A stretch of 64,000 nt of DNA from Lachnospiraceae bacterium (GTDB taxonomy: Bacteria > Bacillota > Clostridia > Lachnospirales > Lachnospiraceae), in NCBI GenBank assembly GCA_022790855.1, contig JAAVYA010000028.1, positions 62,001 through 126,000 of the forward strand. Reading direction: 5' to 3'. Shown in pieces: positions 45,679 through 53,884 of the stretch. Positions within the stretch are counted from its first letter, which is position 1; every line of letters starts with the position of its first letter. Below the pieces are notes generated by a model that was given only the letters and a program-made list of their open reading frames with translations, did not search any database and was not told the origin of the DNA. The position numbers and the translations under genes were made by a program.

Positions 45679-45707
45679 TAGACAAATCCAACACCATACT
45701 CTATAAT
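45679..45707 (+). promoter_or_regulatory. sigma-A promoter of the Tad pilus operon
   Basis: TAGACA, 17 bp, TATAAT. It lies 30 bp before the first tad gene, with no other strong promoter seen in the following 9 kb. Confidence 0.65.
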
Positions 45708-45736
45708 CAACCCAACAAATACAAGTGAGGTGATGA

Positions 45737-46252
45737 ATTGGGGCTTTAAAGATTTCGTGGACGCTGCTGTTGCTGCTGATAGCTGTTTTCACGGATATTC
45801 GTACCGGCAAGGTCAGGAACCGGCTGATTTGTCTTGGTATTGGCACAGGTTTTTTATTTCAAATATGGGAGTTTGGAATGATGGGCCTATTTTGGTCCGG
45901 AGTGCGGATCTTCTTTCCGGTTATCATATTATTTCTTTTATTTCTTATGCATGCGCTTGGCGCAGGCGACATCAAATTGTTTTCCATGATTGGGAGTATT
46001 TGGAACTTGAAAGTGTTATGTTATTGTATGATTTTTTCATTTCTAACCGGAGCAGTATTTTCATTGCTAAAACTGCTTAATCAAAAAAATCTAATTTCTC
46101 GTATTCTTTACTTTTGCCGTTATATCAAAACTTCTCTGGAAACCAGATGTATAGGTGTTTATGAACGGCAGTCTGATGGGAAGCAAAATACCATTTGTTT
46201 TACAATAGCAATCCTGGTAGGATTTTGTATCGCCATGGAGGTGGTGAATTGA
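45737..46252 (+). CDS. tadV: prepilin peptidase (TadV/CpaA type), 5' end in doubt
   Basis: About 171 aa. A24 aspartic peptidase: first catalytic Asp in 'IAVFTDIRTGKVRNRLI', second in 'LGAGDIKLFSMIGS', with about five helices. It would cut Flp prepilin and pseudopilins. The start is a problem. The tracked TTG at 45770 leaves only seven residues before the first active-site Asp. In frame upstream there is only ATT at 45737, after a TGA. The ribosome site 'gtgaggtg' points to the ATG at 45733, which is one base out of frame. Removing one G from GGGG at 45740-45743 gives a natural start 'MNWALKISWTLLLLLIAVF'. A frameshift, a sequence error, or an ATT start are all possible. The C-terminal ~40 residues beyond the last clear catalytic part are extra. 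Confidence 0.8.
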   Translation: MGALKISWTLLLLLIAVFTDIRTGKVRNRLICLGIGTGFLFQIWEFGMMGLFWSGVRIFFPVIILFLLFLMHALGAGDIKLFSMIGSIWNLKVLCYCMIFSFLTGAVFSLLKLLNQKNLISRILYFCRYIKTSLETRCIGVYERQSDGKQNTICFTIAILVGFCIAMEVVN

Positions 46253-47250
46253 AAAAAGTGACAATTGCGGTCTGTGATGGACAGGATGCATACAGAGAAC
46301 GGCTGGCAGAGTATTTTATGCGCAGAAAGGCTGATCAAGCGCGGATTGATTCCTATTCTGTCCGAAGGCAGTTTACAGATCGGCAGAAGGAAGCCCCCTT
46401 TGATATTGTACTTTGGAGTAAGGGCTTTGAAGGAATTGTTCCTAAAGAAGGGACAGGCAGTCTTTTTATTTTTCTAAGTGATTCTCCGGATGTGGAGGAG
46501 TCCGCTATTTTCAAGTATCAGCCCGCAGAAGAGATTTGGAGGGAAATGTTTGCGTTTTATATGGAATTGGGGAAAAAGAACGGATACAGATCCCGGAAGC
46601 AAACAGAGATGATTGGGATCTATTCTCCCACCCACAGCAGGCTTAGGACGCCTTTTGCATTGACCATGGCGCAGCTTATGGCTTCTGAGAAAAAGGCGCT
46701 TTATGTGAACCTGGGGGAATGGGCCGGGTTTGGGGGATGGATGGAAGAGAGTTATCACAGGGATCTGGCAGACTTACTGTATTTGATTTCCAATCATGGC
46801 GTACAGGTACGGGGGATTTTGGAAAGTGTGATTTATTCCGTAAACCATATGGATTATATTCCCCCTATGGCAGATGCGCAGCTTCTTTGTGAAACTCCGG
46901 CGGAGGATTATCTCAAATTGCTGTTTTTATTAGCAGAGAAAAGTGAATATGAGGGAATTATTTTGGACTTTGGGATCATGGTTCCGGGATTTTTCAATCT
47001 GCTGGAACATTGTACCAGCATTTACGGTGTAATTGACGCAGGGGCAATGGCCAGAGGCCAGTGCATACAGTTTGAAGAGAGCATGGCAAAGCGCGGTATG
47101 AACGAAATTTTGGATAAAATTATATCCGTGGCTTTTACAGCGGCAGATTCTCAGCTACTGGAGCAGGAGCCGGTGATGCAGCAATGGCTTTACGGCAGAT
47201 TGGGGGATCGGGTAAGAGCCGCCCGGTATGGACAGTATGGAGCAGATTAG
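46249..47250 (+). CDS. tadZ: TadZ/CpaE-like pilus assembly protein
   Basis: 333 aa from a TTG overlapping the previous stop (TTGA), with 'ggaggtgg' upstream. The N-terminal ~110 residues look like a degenerate receiver domain. The C-terminal MinD/ParA-like domain starts 'MIGIYSPTHSRLRTPFALTM', where 'KGGxGKT' would be expected. The Lys residues of the deviant Walker A are gone, so it is probably non-hydrolytic. Later ParA-type blocks remain ('DYLKLLFLLAE', 'GIILDFGIMVPGFFNLLE'). TadZ proteins place the pilus machine at the pole. Assignment rests on fold pattern plus its place before tadA. Confidence 0.8.
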   Translation: MKKVTIAVCDGQDAYRERLAEYFMRRKADQARIDSYSVRRQFTDRQKEAPFDIVLWSKGFEGIVPKEGTGSLFIFLSDSPDVEESAIFKYQPAEEIWREMFAFYMELGKKNGYRSRKQTEMIGIYSPTHSRLRTPFALTMAQLMASEKKALYVNLGEWAGFGGWMEESYHRDLADLLYLISNHGVQVRGILESVIYSVNHMDYIPPMADAQLLCETPAEDYLKLLFLLAEKSEYEGIILDFGIMVPGFFNLLEHCTSIYGVIDAGAMARGQCIQFEESMAKRGMNEILDKIISVAFTAADSQLLEQEPVMQQWLYGRLGDRVRAARYGQYGAD

Positions 47251-48448
47251 AAAAGAAGTAATGGGACAGCTTGACCTTACCAGAGAAGTGCCGGATGAGG
47301 AGGTTTTGTCCGTCATTGACGAAGCTGTCTGCAAACGGGCCAGGGAGGAGGTATTGTCATTACAGAGCCGCAGGGAACTACGGACGGAAGTATTCTATTC
47401 GCTGAGACGCCTGGATATGCTTCAGGAGCTTTTGGAAGATGAAGAGATCACGGAGATTATGGTAAATGGGGCGGACCATATTTTTTATGAAAAGAAAGGG
47501 CGCCTTCTGCGGTGGCAAAAAAAGTTTTCCTCACGGGAGAAGCTAGAAGATGTCATTCAGCAAATTGCGGCAGGCAATAACCGGGTAGTAAATGAATATA
47601 CGCCTATTGTAGATGCCAGACTGCGGGACGGCTCCCGGGTAAATATTGTTTTGGAGCCCATTGCGATTGATGGTTCCTGTATTTCCATACGAAAGTTTCC
47701 CAAACATCCCATTGGAATAGAAGATATGATTGCCTTTGGTTCTGTCAGCAAAGAGCTGGCGGAATATTTAGAGATCCTTGTGAAGGCAAAGTATAATATT
47801 TTTATCTCTGGAGGAACCGGGTCTGGGAAAACAACGCTTTTAAATGTATTGTCTGCGTTTATCCCGGAGGAGGAGCGGGTGATTACGATTGAAGATTCTG
47901 CAGAACTGCAGATTCAGAATATTCCCAATCTTGTTAGGCTGGAGACACGGAATGCTCCGATGGAGTCCGGGAATCAGATTACGATTCGGGATTTGATCAA
48001 AAGCGCCCTTCGGATGCGGCCGGACAGAATTGTAGTCGGGGAGATCCGGGGCGGGGAGGCTTTGGATATGCTGCAGGCAATGAATACGGGCCATGATGGT
48101 TCCTTAAGCACCGGCCATGCCAATGGATGTCGCGACATGTTAAGAAGAATTGAAACAATGGTGCTGATGGGAGTGGAATTGCCGTTGGATGCCGTCAGAG
48201 CCCAGATCGCTTCCGGCATTGACATACTGGTGCATTTGGGGAGGCTTAGGGACAGGAGCAGAAAAATATTAGATGTGATGGAGGTGATTGGATTTGAAGA
48301 TCATCAGATACGTGTGAATCCACTGTTTCAATTCCGGGAACTGGAAGAAGGGGGCGAGTACATTCGGGGATGCTGGGAAAAAGTAGGAAATTTGCAGCGC
48401 CGGGAGAAGCTGGAGGCGGCGGGCTTGACTATCGACGCTGCCAAATGA
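47237..48448 (+). CDS. tadA: TadA/CpaF secretion ATPase
   Basis: 403 aa from the ATG at 47237, overlapping tadZ. Typical CpaF: N-terminal helical region, 'EEITEIMVNGADHIFYEKKG', Walker A 'ISGGTGSGKTTLLN' (~190), Asp box 'ITIEDSAELQIQ', Walker B 'PDRIVVGEIRGGEALDM' and His box 'STGHANGC'. It powers assembly of the Flp pilus. Closest in length to the short Firmicutes form. Confidence 0.96.
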   Translation: MEQIRKEVMGQLDLTREVPDEEVLSVIDEAVCKRAREEVLSLQSRRELRTEVFYSLRRLDMLQELLEDEEITEIMVNGADHIFYEKKGRLLRWQKKFSSREKLEDVIQQIAAGNNRVVNEYTPIVDARLRDGSRVNIVLEPIAIDGSCISIRKFPKHPIGIEDMIAFGSVSKELAEYLEILVKAKYNIFISGGTGSGKTTLLNVLSAFIPEEERVITIEDSAELQIQNIPNLVRLETRNAPMESGNQITIRDLIKSALRMRPDRIVVGEIRGGEALDMLQAMNTGHDGSLSTGHANGCRDMLRRIETMVLMGVELPLDAVRAQIASGIDILVHLGRLRDRSRKILDVMEVIGFEDHQIRVNPLFQFRELEEGGEYIRGCWEKVGNLQRREKLEAAGLTIDAAK

Positions 48449-49161
48449 GCAAGGTATATGCAGTAAAAAGCATTGGAATGGCGCTGGTATTGTCTGCCGG
48501 GATTGCATGGCTCTTTTATCGAAATATAGCAGGAATGATAGTGGCGGCAATTCTTTGTCCGGTAATGTATCATTTACAAAAACAGGAGAATATTAGAAAA
48601 CGCCAGGAAACATTGAGAGGTCAGTTTAAGGAATGTATTCGGGTTGTGACAGCGTCTATGCAGGTGGGTTACTCTGTGGAAAATGCATTTTTGGAAGCCC
48701 AAAAAGAATTGGAACAGTTATTGGGGAGCCAGGCGGATATGTGCAGGGAATTAGTACAGATGAATCAGCAGATTCATTTAAATGTTCCAATCGAAGGGCT
48801 ATTGGAGAAGCTGGCATATCGAAGCGGGGTGGAGGAGATTTTCAGTTTTGGACAAGTATTTGGGTATGCCAAACGCAGCGGAGGGGACTTTCAGCGGATT
48901 CTCCGGGATACAGCCCAACGGATTACGGAGAAAACAGATTTGGAACAGGAAATAGGGACCATGATAGCCGGAAAGCGCATGGAGCAAAGAATTATGAACA
49001 TAATTCCCTTGGGAATTCTGTCTCTGATCAACTGGACTTCGCCGGAATTTTTGGAAATGATGTATGGAGGTATTTGGGGAAGAGTGTGCATGACAATTTG
49101 TTTGCTGGTATATGGAGGAGCGTATCTGCTGTCTCAAAAAATAGTAGATATCAGGATCTAG
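48445..49161 (+). CDS. tadB: TadB-like pilus inner-membrane protein (T2SS F family)
   Basis: 238 aa from the ATG at 48445, in an ATGA overlap with tadA; the tracked start at 48370 lies inside tadA. Two N-terminal helices (~8-44) surround a short loop. The cytoplasmic T2SSF domain (~60-190) includes 'ASMQVGYSVENAFLEAQKEL' and 'KRSGGDFQRILRDTAQRITE', and two C-terminal helices follow ('IMNIIPLGILSLINW'). It forms the membrane platform with TadC. Confidence 0.9.
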   Translation: MSKVYAVKSIGMALVLSAGIAWLFYRNIAGMIVAAILCPVMYHLQKQENIRKRQETLRGQFKECIRVVTASMQVGYSVENAFLEAQKELEQLLGSQADMCRELVQMNQQIHLNVPIEGLLEKLAYRSGVEEIFSFGQVFGYAKRSGGDFQRILRDTAQRITEKTDLEQEIGTMIAGKRMEQRIMNIIPLGILSLINWTSPEFLEMMYGGIWGRVCMTICLLVYGGAYLLSQKIVDIRI

Positions 49162-49162
49162 T

Positions 49163-49260
49163 ACAGCATTGTGTCATGCTGTATGGGCAAAGCAAGGGCA
49201 GCAAAGTACCATGCGTCGGCGGTCATGGCATTGTGTCATGCTGTATGGGCAAAGCAAGGG
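49163..49260. repeat. 33-bp direct repeat between tadB and tadC
   Basis: 'gcattgtgtcatgctgtatg...' occurs at 49166-49198 and again at 49228-49260, identical over 33 bp with a 62-bp period. The first copy is part of a 7-bp hairpin ACAGCAT/ATGCTGT. It separates two genes that would usually abut, and lies where the tracked ORF start (49169) is unconvincing. Confidence 0.85.
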
Positions 49261-49270
49261 GGGACAGGAG

Positions 49271-50581
49271 ATGGCAGGAGAAATTCTGGGATATGGGATT
49301 CTGGCGGCAGGGGGTCTGGGTGTGGGATTCTATGTAAGAAGAAAGGGCAGCAAGGGCAAGTACAAAAAATATGAAAAGTACGGTTGGGGAATCGCTTTGA
49401 TAGGAGTTCTGTGTTTTGCTGCGGCTATTTGGGAAACTGTTTCAGGGCAGTCTAAGGAGGTGTATAAGTTAGAACGAAATGGTGCGGGAGAAGGTGCAAA
49501 AGAGATTTGGCTGTCCTTAGAGGCAGGAGAATTGTTAGAGCAGCAGACGTTTCCGGTAATCGTGGAAGAGCAGCTTTTGACAAAGGAAGAAGCAGAACGG
49601 CTCTTAAATATGGCCGGCCGGGAAGCAGAGACAGCTATATTGGGAGCAAATTCTTCCGGGGAGCAAATTACATCTGATCTATATTTGCCTAAAATGCTGC
49701 AGAAGGGGACAGTAGAAGCTTCGTATTATTTCGAACCATTTGATTTGATAGAGCCGGACGGAACGATACTGTGGGATAGTATGGAAGAAGATGAGGCTTT
49801 GGTTAAGGTATCCGCAGAACTGCGGTGCCAGGAATATCAGGTTATGCATGAATTCTATATCCGTCTACTTCCCAAAATGATGGAAGAAAAAACAGCTCTT
49901 TTATTGGATATCCGCCGCAGAATTGCCAGAGAAAATCAAAAAACAGGGGAAAGCTATGTGCAGCTACCGGAAACATATCAAGATGTGGATTTGAACTGGA
50001 AGGAGGAGCCGGAAAACCTTTCTTTAAAACTATTGCTCTTGGGACTGGCCTGTATGGTTCTCTGGCATGTATCTGGAAAAGAAAAGCAAGAAAGATTAAA
50101 AAAAGCACTGGACCGACAAATGAAATTGGATTATCCGGATATTGTGATTCAGATTTCTTTGCTGACAGGGGCCGGCATGACAGTTTCTTCCGCTTGGGGC
50201 AGAATCGTATCGGAATATGGCAGGCAGCGGGAGTATGGGGTGTCTATATTGCGTCCGGGATTTGAAGAAATGAAGAAGACTTGGCGTGAGATACAAGATG
50301 GGGTAGGAGAGCAGCAGGCATATGGAAACTTTGGGGTCAGATGCGGACAGGCTCAGTATCGGAAATTTGCTTCGATTTTGATGCAGAATGTAAAGAAAGG
50401 CACAAAAGGAATGCAGCAGCTTTTAGATGCGGAGGCAAAGGAAGCGTTTGTAGAGAGAAAACGGTATGCAAAACAATTGGGAGAAGAGGCAAGTACAAAG
50501 CTGCTGATTCCTATGGGACTGATGCTGCTCTTGGTATTTGCAATACTGATGCTGCCGGCCATGATGAATCTTAGGTTATAG
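49271..50581 (+). CDS. tadC: TadC-like pilus protein with added N-terminal extracellular domain
   Basis: 436 aa from the ATG at 49271 ('ggacaggag' just upstream). One or two helices at ~1-55 are followed by ~175 residues with no counterpart in ordinary TadC ('VEEQLLTKEEAERLLNMAG' and 'SADELRCQE'-like beta segments), then a helix at ~258-276. The T2SSF domain is at ~285-405 ('DIVIQISLLTGAGMTVSSAW', 'FASILMQNVKKGTKGMQQLL') and a final helix at ~410-430. The extra region should lie outside the cell. Ordinary TadC is about 300 aa. Confidence 0.85.
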   Translation: MAGEILGYGILAAGGLGVGFYVRRKGSKGKYKKYEKYGWGIALIGVLCFAAAIWETVSGQSKEVYKLERNGAGEGAKEIWLSLEAGELLEQQTFPVIVEEQLLTKEEAERLLNMAGREAETAILGANSSGEQITSDLYLPKMLQKGTVEASYYFEPFDLIEPDGTILWDSMEEDEALVKVSAELRCQEYQVMHEFYIRLLPKMMEEKTALLLDIRRRIARENQKTGESYVQLPETYQDVDLNWKEEPENLSLKLLLLGLACMVLWHVSGKEKQERLKKALDRQMKLDYPDIVIQISLLTGAGMTVSSAWGRIVSEYGRQREYGVSILRPGFEEMKKTWREIQDGVGEQQAYGNFGVRCGQAQYRKFASILMQNVKKGTKGMQQLLDAEAKEAFVERKRYAKQLGEEASTKLLIPMGLMLLLVFAILMLPAMMNLRL

Positions 50582-50650
50582 ATCAAATACGGTATACCAT
50601 GGCAGCAGTATCTAATAGTCTGAAAAGTGTATGTAAGAAAGGAGAAGGAT

Positions 50651-50818
50651 ATGGAACAAATTCGATTATTTTTGAAAGAGGAAGACGGCGTAGGCGTAGT
50701 GGAAGTTATTTTGATCTTAGTGGTATTGATTGCACTGGTGGCAATTTTTAAGACAAAGATTACCGCCTTGGTAAATAAGATTTTCCAGACCATCAATACA
50801 AATGCGGGGAAGATATAG
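50651..50818 (+). CDS. flp: Flp-type major pilin
   Basis: 55 aa from the ATG at 50651 after 'aaaggagaagg'. Class IVb prepilin: short leader ending 'EEDG', then 'VGVVEVILILVVLIALVAIF' with Glu at mature position 5. The usual Glu-Tyr pair is Glu-Val here. Cleavage after Gly13 would give a 42-residue mature pilin. It is the likely substrate of the tadV and second A24 peptidases. Confidence 0.92.
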   Translation: MEQIRLFLKEEDGVGVVEVILILVVLIALVAIFKTKITALVNKIFQTINTNAGKI

Positions 50819-52357
50819 GTGGAGAAAGGAAGTATCACTGTTTTTTTGTCTCTGGTTCTGGTTTTGGTGTTGTCTTTCATTTTTGCTTTACTTGAGGGAG
50901 CCCGGGTTTTTTATCTGAAGGGGAAGGCTGAAATCGTGACGGATCTATGTCTTCAGTCCATGTTTGGAAACTATCACGAAGGGGTGTGGCAGGATTATCA
51001 TTTGCTGTTTATAGACGGAACTTGGGGAAGGGATGAATTTTCCAAGGAGGTGTTTGCTTTCAGGGCGATGGATGAGATAGAAGCAAACATGTCTCGTTCA
51101 AATGGGCAGGTTGGCAGCCCTTCTTGGGATTTAACGAAATTACAGGCGTCGGAGTTTGAAATGTCAGGATATGAGCTGGCAGCAGATGATGGGGGAGAGG
51201 TTTTTCAAAGTCAGGTGGCCCGGCAGATGAAAATGGAGGCGGCTGTGGATGCCTTGGATGAGATTCTTTCTTTGCAAGAACTGAAACAGGATACGGAGGA
51301 TAAAAAGCAGGATGCAGAAGAAAAATGGTCTAAGGCATGGAATGCCCTGGAACAGGCTCAGGAGGAACAGGAGCAGGAGACAGAGGGAAATAGCGTTGAT
51401 GACGAGAAGCAGGAGACAGAGGGAAATAACGTTGATGATAAGAAGCAGGAACAGTCCGGACACAAAGAAATAAGTGAAAGTTTAGAGAATCCCATGGAGT
51501 ATGTGAAACAGCTTCGAAGAAACGCGGTGTTGGGTCTGGTGGTAAAAGATGCAGCCGGATTATCCGAGAAAACGATCAAAAGTATGATACCGTTAAAGGA
51601 TAGGAAACTTTCTTCGGGGAGCTTAAAAACGGAGCGGGAAAATGCAGTTTCCGGAAGGCTATGGCTGCAATATTTTATTCAAAATTATTTTTCAAATTAT
51701 CTGGCAGAAAGTAAAAAGGGGCCTTCTGAAAAAATACTGAATTATGAAATGGAATATATGATTGGGGGAAAGCTCAGTGACAGAGAAAATTTGGAGATGG
51801 TTGTATATGAGTTACTGGGAATCCGGGAGGCATTAAATTTTACTACTATTATGGGGGATGCTGCAAAAAAGACATTGGCGTTAGAGATCGCAACGGCGGC
51901 TGTGGGATTTACCGGAATACTGCCCTTGATAAAGGCAGTTCAAATCGGGATTTTATTATCCTGGGCATTTGTGGAAAGTGTATTGGATATCCGAAGTCTG
52001 CTGGAAGGAAAAAAAGTTCCTTTTTTGAAGAGGACTGATCAATGGGCCAGTGATTTGTCGGACAGCAGGGGGACGATTGAGAGCGGTCAAATGTCAGACA
52101 ATGACGGAGAAGGGATGGATTATACACAATACCTTCAATTGATGCTTCTCTTACTTTCTTCGGAGACGATAAATTACCGCTGTATGGATTTAATCGGGCA
52201 AAATGAGCAGGTAGATATGGAACATATGATTTATGCTGCAGAAGGAACTGTTTACTATCAGGCTTCCCCGTTGTTTTGGAGCTTGATCATGGTAAAGCGG
52301 CAGGAGATAAAAGACTACTCATTTTCCGTCAGAAATATCATGGCATACGGGAAATAA
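50819..52357 (+). CDS. DUF5702 pseudopilin-like protein (TadG-like)
   Basis: 512 aa from a GTG directly after the flp stop. The N-terminus 'MEKGSITVFLSLVLVLVLSF' is pilin-like with a Gly-Ser cleavage site, but has no Glu5. The rest is a large extracellular region with a repeated 'QETEGNxVDDxK' segment (~184-208), coiled-coil parts and a second hydrophobic stretch (~360-385). The pattern fits the DUF5702 proteins of Clostridia Tad loci. It may form the pilus tip or base. Role by context only. Confidence 0.82.
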   Translation: MEKGSITVFLSLVLVLVLSFIFALLEGARVFYLKGKAEIVTDLCLQSMFGNYHEGVWQDYHLLFIDGTWGRDEFSKEVFAFRAMDEIEANMSRSNGQVGSPSWDLTKLQASEFEMSGYELAADDGGEVFQSQVARQMKMEAAVDALDEILSLQELKQDTEDKKQDAEEKWSKAWNALEQAQEEQEQETEGNSVDDEKQETEGNNVDDKKQEQSGHKEISESLENPMEYVKQLRRNAVLGLVVKDAAGLSEKTIKSMIPLKDRKLSSGSLKTERENAVSGRLWLQYFIQNYFSNYLAESKKGPSEKILNYEMEYMIGGKLSDRENLEMVVYELLGIREALNFTTIMGDAAKKTLALEIATAAVGFTGILPLIKAVQIGILLSWAFVESVLDIRSLLEGKKVPFLKRTDQWASDLSDSRGTIESGQMSDNDGEGMDYTQYLQLMLLLLSSETINYRCMDLIGQNEQVDMEHMIYAAEGTVYYQASPLFWSLIMVKRQEIKDYSFSVRNIMAYGK

Positions 52358-52419
52358 TGTAACCGTGAAGCCGAAGGATGAACCGTTATAAAATAATTGG
52401 GTAAAGGGGGTGTTGTACG

Positions 52420-53238
52420 GTGCCTCTTGCGGGAACAAGAAACTCACTCAGCCACAAGGAAAAAAATAAAAAGAAAGTCTCAAAGGATGCTACCAGGCAG
52501 GAGGTACTGCAGAGCACCTCCATACCGGCAAGCTTGACAGTAGAAGCAGCGCTGGTGTTTCCCATTGTCTTGTTTGTATTGTGCGGAATGCTGTTTTTCT
52601 TCCGCGTACTTCAGATCGGTCATATGACGTATGGAGCGTTAGCTGTATCGGGAAGCAGCCTGTCGTTGGAGCTGGAAACAGAGGATGAAGGTATTGGCAG
52701 GGCAATGGGATATTTTTTCCATGAATTGACGAAGGAGAACTTTCCGTTTCAACATATTGTGAATGGAAAGCTAGGATTTCGCTGGACGAAAACACAATTG
52801 TCCGGAGATTATGTGGATCTATGGATCCATTATGATTGTAAGATGCCTTTTCGTTTGCTGGGGCTGCGAAATATTTCCATTACACAACGCGTAAGAATGA
52901 AAAAGTGGACTGGATACCAGAGCGGGACTGGTGACGGCACCAGGGAACAGTGGGTCTATCTGGCAGAAAATGGGAGCGTGTACCATTTGACCAGAGAATG
53001 TACCCATTTACGCCTTTCCATCCACACTATGGGCAAGAATGCAGCCGTACACGCAGGGTATACTTCTTGTAATTTATGCGGTTCTAAAAATAGTGAAAAT
53101 GTATTTTACTATGTGACAGATGAAGGAGAACGATATCATACAAAGTTAGATTGCAGCGGGCTAAAGAGAACTGTTTATATGATACGGTTATCCCAGATAA
53201 ATGGAAGAGGAGCATGCAGTCGATGTGGAGGAGGATAA
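52420..53238 (+). CDS. TadE-like pseudopilin with two CxxC metal-site motifs
   Basis: 272 aa from a GTG after 'aaaggggg'. A basic N-terminus precedes 'ASLTVEAALVFPIVLFVLCG', a TadE-type signal with Glu at mature position 5. The C-terminal ~95 residues hold two copies of a 'YHxxxxCxxL...CxxC' motif ('VYHLTRECTHLRL' to 'CNLCG', and 'RYHTKLDCSGLKR' to 'CSRCG'), like the Ada-type metal-binding tails of some exported nucleases and other Firmicutes proteins. Likely a minor pilin with a zinc-structured head. The second prepilin peptidase overlaps its stop (TAATG). Confidence 0.85.
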   Translation: MPLAGTRNSLSHKEKNKKKVSKDATRQEVLQSTSIPASLTVEAALVFPIVLFVLCGMLFFFRVLQIGHMTYGALAVSGSSLSLELETEDEGIGRAMGYFFHELTKENFPFQHIVNGKLGFRWTKTQLSGDYVDLWIHYDCKMPFRLLGLRNISITQRVRMKKWTGYQSGTGDGTREQWVYLAENGSVYHLTRECTHLRLSIHTMGKNAAVHAGYTSCNLCGSKNSENVFYYVTDEGERYHTKLDCSGLKRTVYMIRLSQINGRGACSRCGGG

Positions 53239-53669
53239 TGGAGCAGGGGATTTTGTTGGGAATGCTGGGAGTATGTGCGGCAGAGGATATTAAGAAAAGA
53301 AGCATTCCTTTGCCGTATCTTGTAATCTTTGGACTTGTCGGCATAGGATTACATTGGTATGGGCATAAATTGTTTCTGTTTGATATGGGGACGGGGATCG
53401 CGGTGGGAGTTGGGCTATTGGGCCTAAGTGCTTTGACCAGAGGAAGTATTGGCATGGGAGACGGATTTATTTTTTGTGCGGCCGGTATTTTTTTAGGAGG
53501 TTCAGGGAATGTGGAGCTTTTGATGTTCAGCCTGATGTATGCCGGGATATGGTCTTTGGGAATGATCGTATTCAAAAAAAGAAAAAGTAAAGTCGGGAAA
53601 CAAAGGATTCCCTTTGCACCCTTTGTTTTCATAGGATATGTTACAATGTTAGTGGGGAAAGTGTTATGA
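53238..53669 (+). CDS. second prepilin peptidase (A24 family)
   Basis: 143 aa from the ATG at 53238 after 'gtggaggagg', overlapping the previous stop; the tracked start at 53151 lies inside that gene. Catalytic Asp residues are in 'CAAEDIKKRSIPLPYL' and 'IGMGDGFIFC', with about five helices. It shares the family with the first gene of the operon but little sequence. Two A24 peptidases in one Tad operon is unusual; the split may match two classes of substrate (Flp versus TadE-type). Confidence 0.9.
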   Translation: MEQGILLGMLGVCAAEDIKKRSIPLPYLVIFGLVGIGLHWYGHKLFLFDMGTGIAVGVGLLGLSALTRGSIGMGDGFIFCAAGIFLGGSGNVELLMFSLMYAGIWSLGMIVFKKRKSKVGKQRIPFAPFVFIGYVTMLVGKVL

Positions 53670-53869
53670 TCAGTCAGATGGAGGAGGGCAGTATGACCAT
53701 TGAGGCGGTGTTAGTCATGGCAATTATATTGTTGACTTTTATGTGGATTATGAGTGAAGCTATTACAATGTATCAGCAAGCGGCCGCTATAGAATCGGAA
53801 TGGTTAGATTTAACGGAGATAGCGGAACGGTTCCGCCTCATGGAAATGGGAAAGGAACTGCTGCCATAG
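53666..53869 (+). CDS. small pilin-like protein
   Basis: 67 aa, ATG overlapping the previous stop (ATGA). 'EEGSMTIEAVLVMAIILLTF' is a pilin-type signal with Gly at -1 and Glu at mature position 5, followed by a helix and a short charged tail. It would be processed by one of the two prepilin peptidases and act as a minor pilin. Easily missed because of its size. Confidence 0.85.
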   Translation: MISQMEEGSMTIEAVLVMAIILLTFMWIMSEAITMYQQAAAIESEWLDLTEIAERFRLMEMGKELLP

Positions 53870-53884
53870 AAGGGAGGAAATCTG

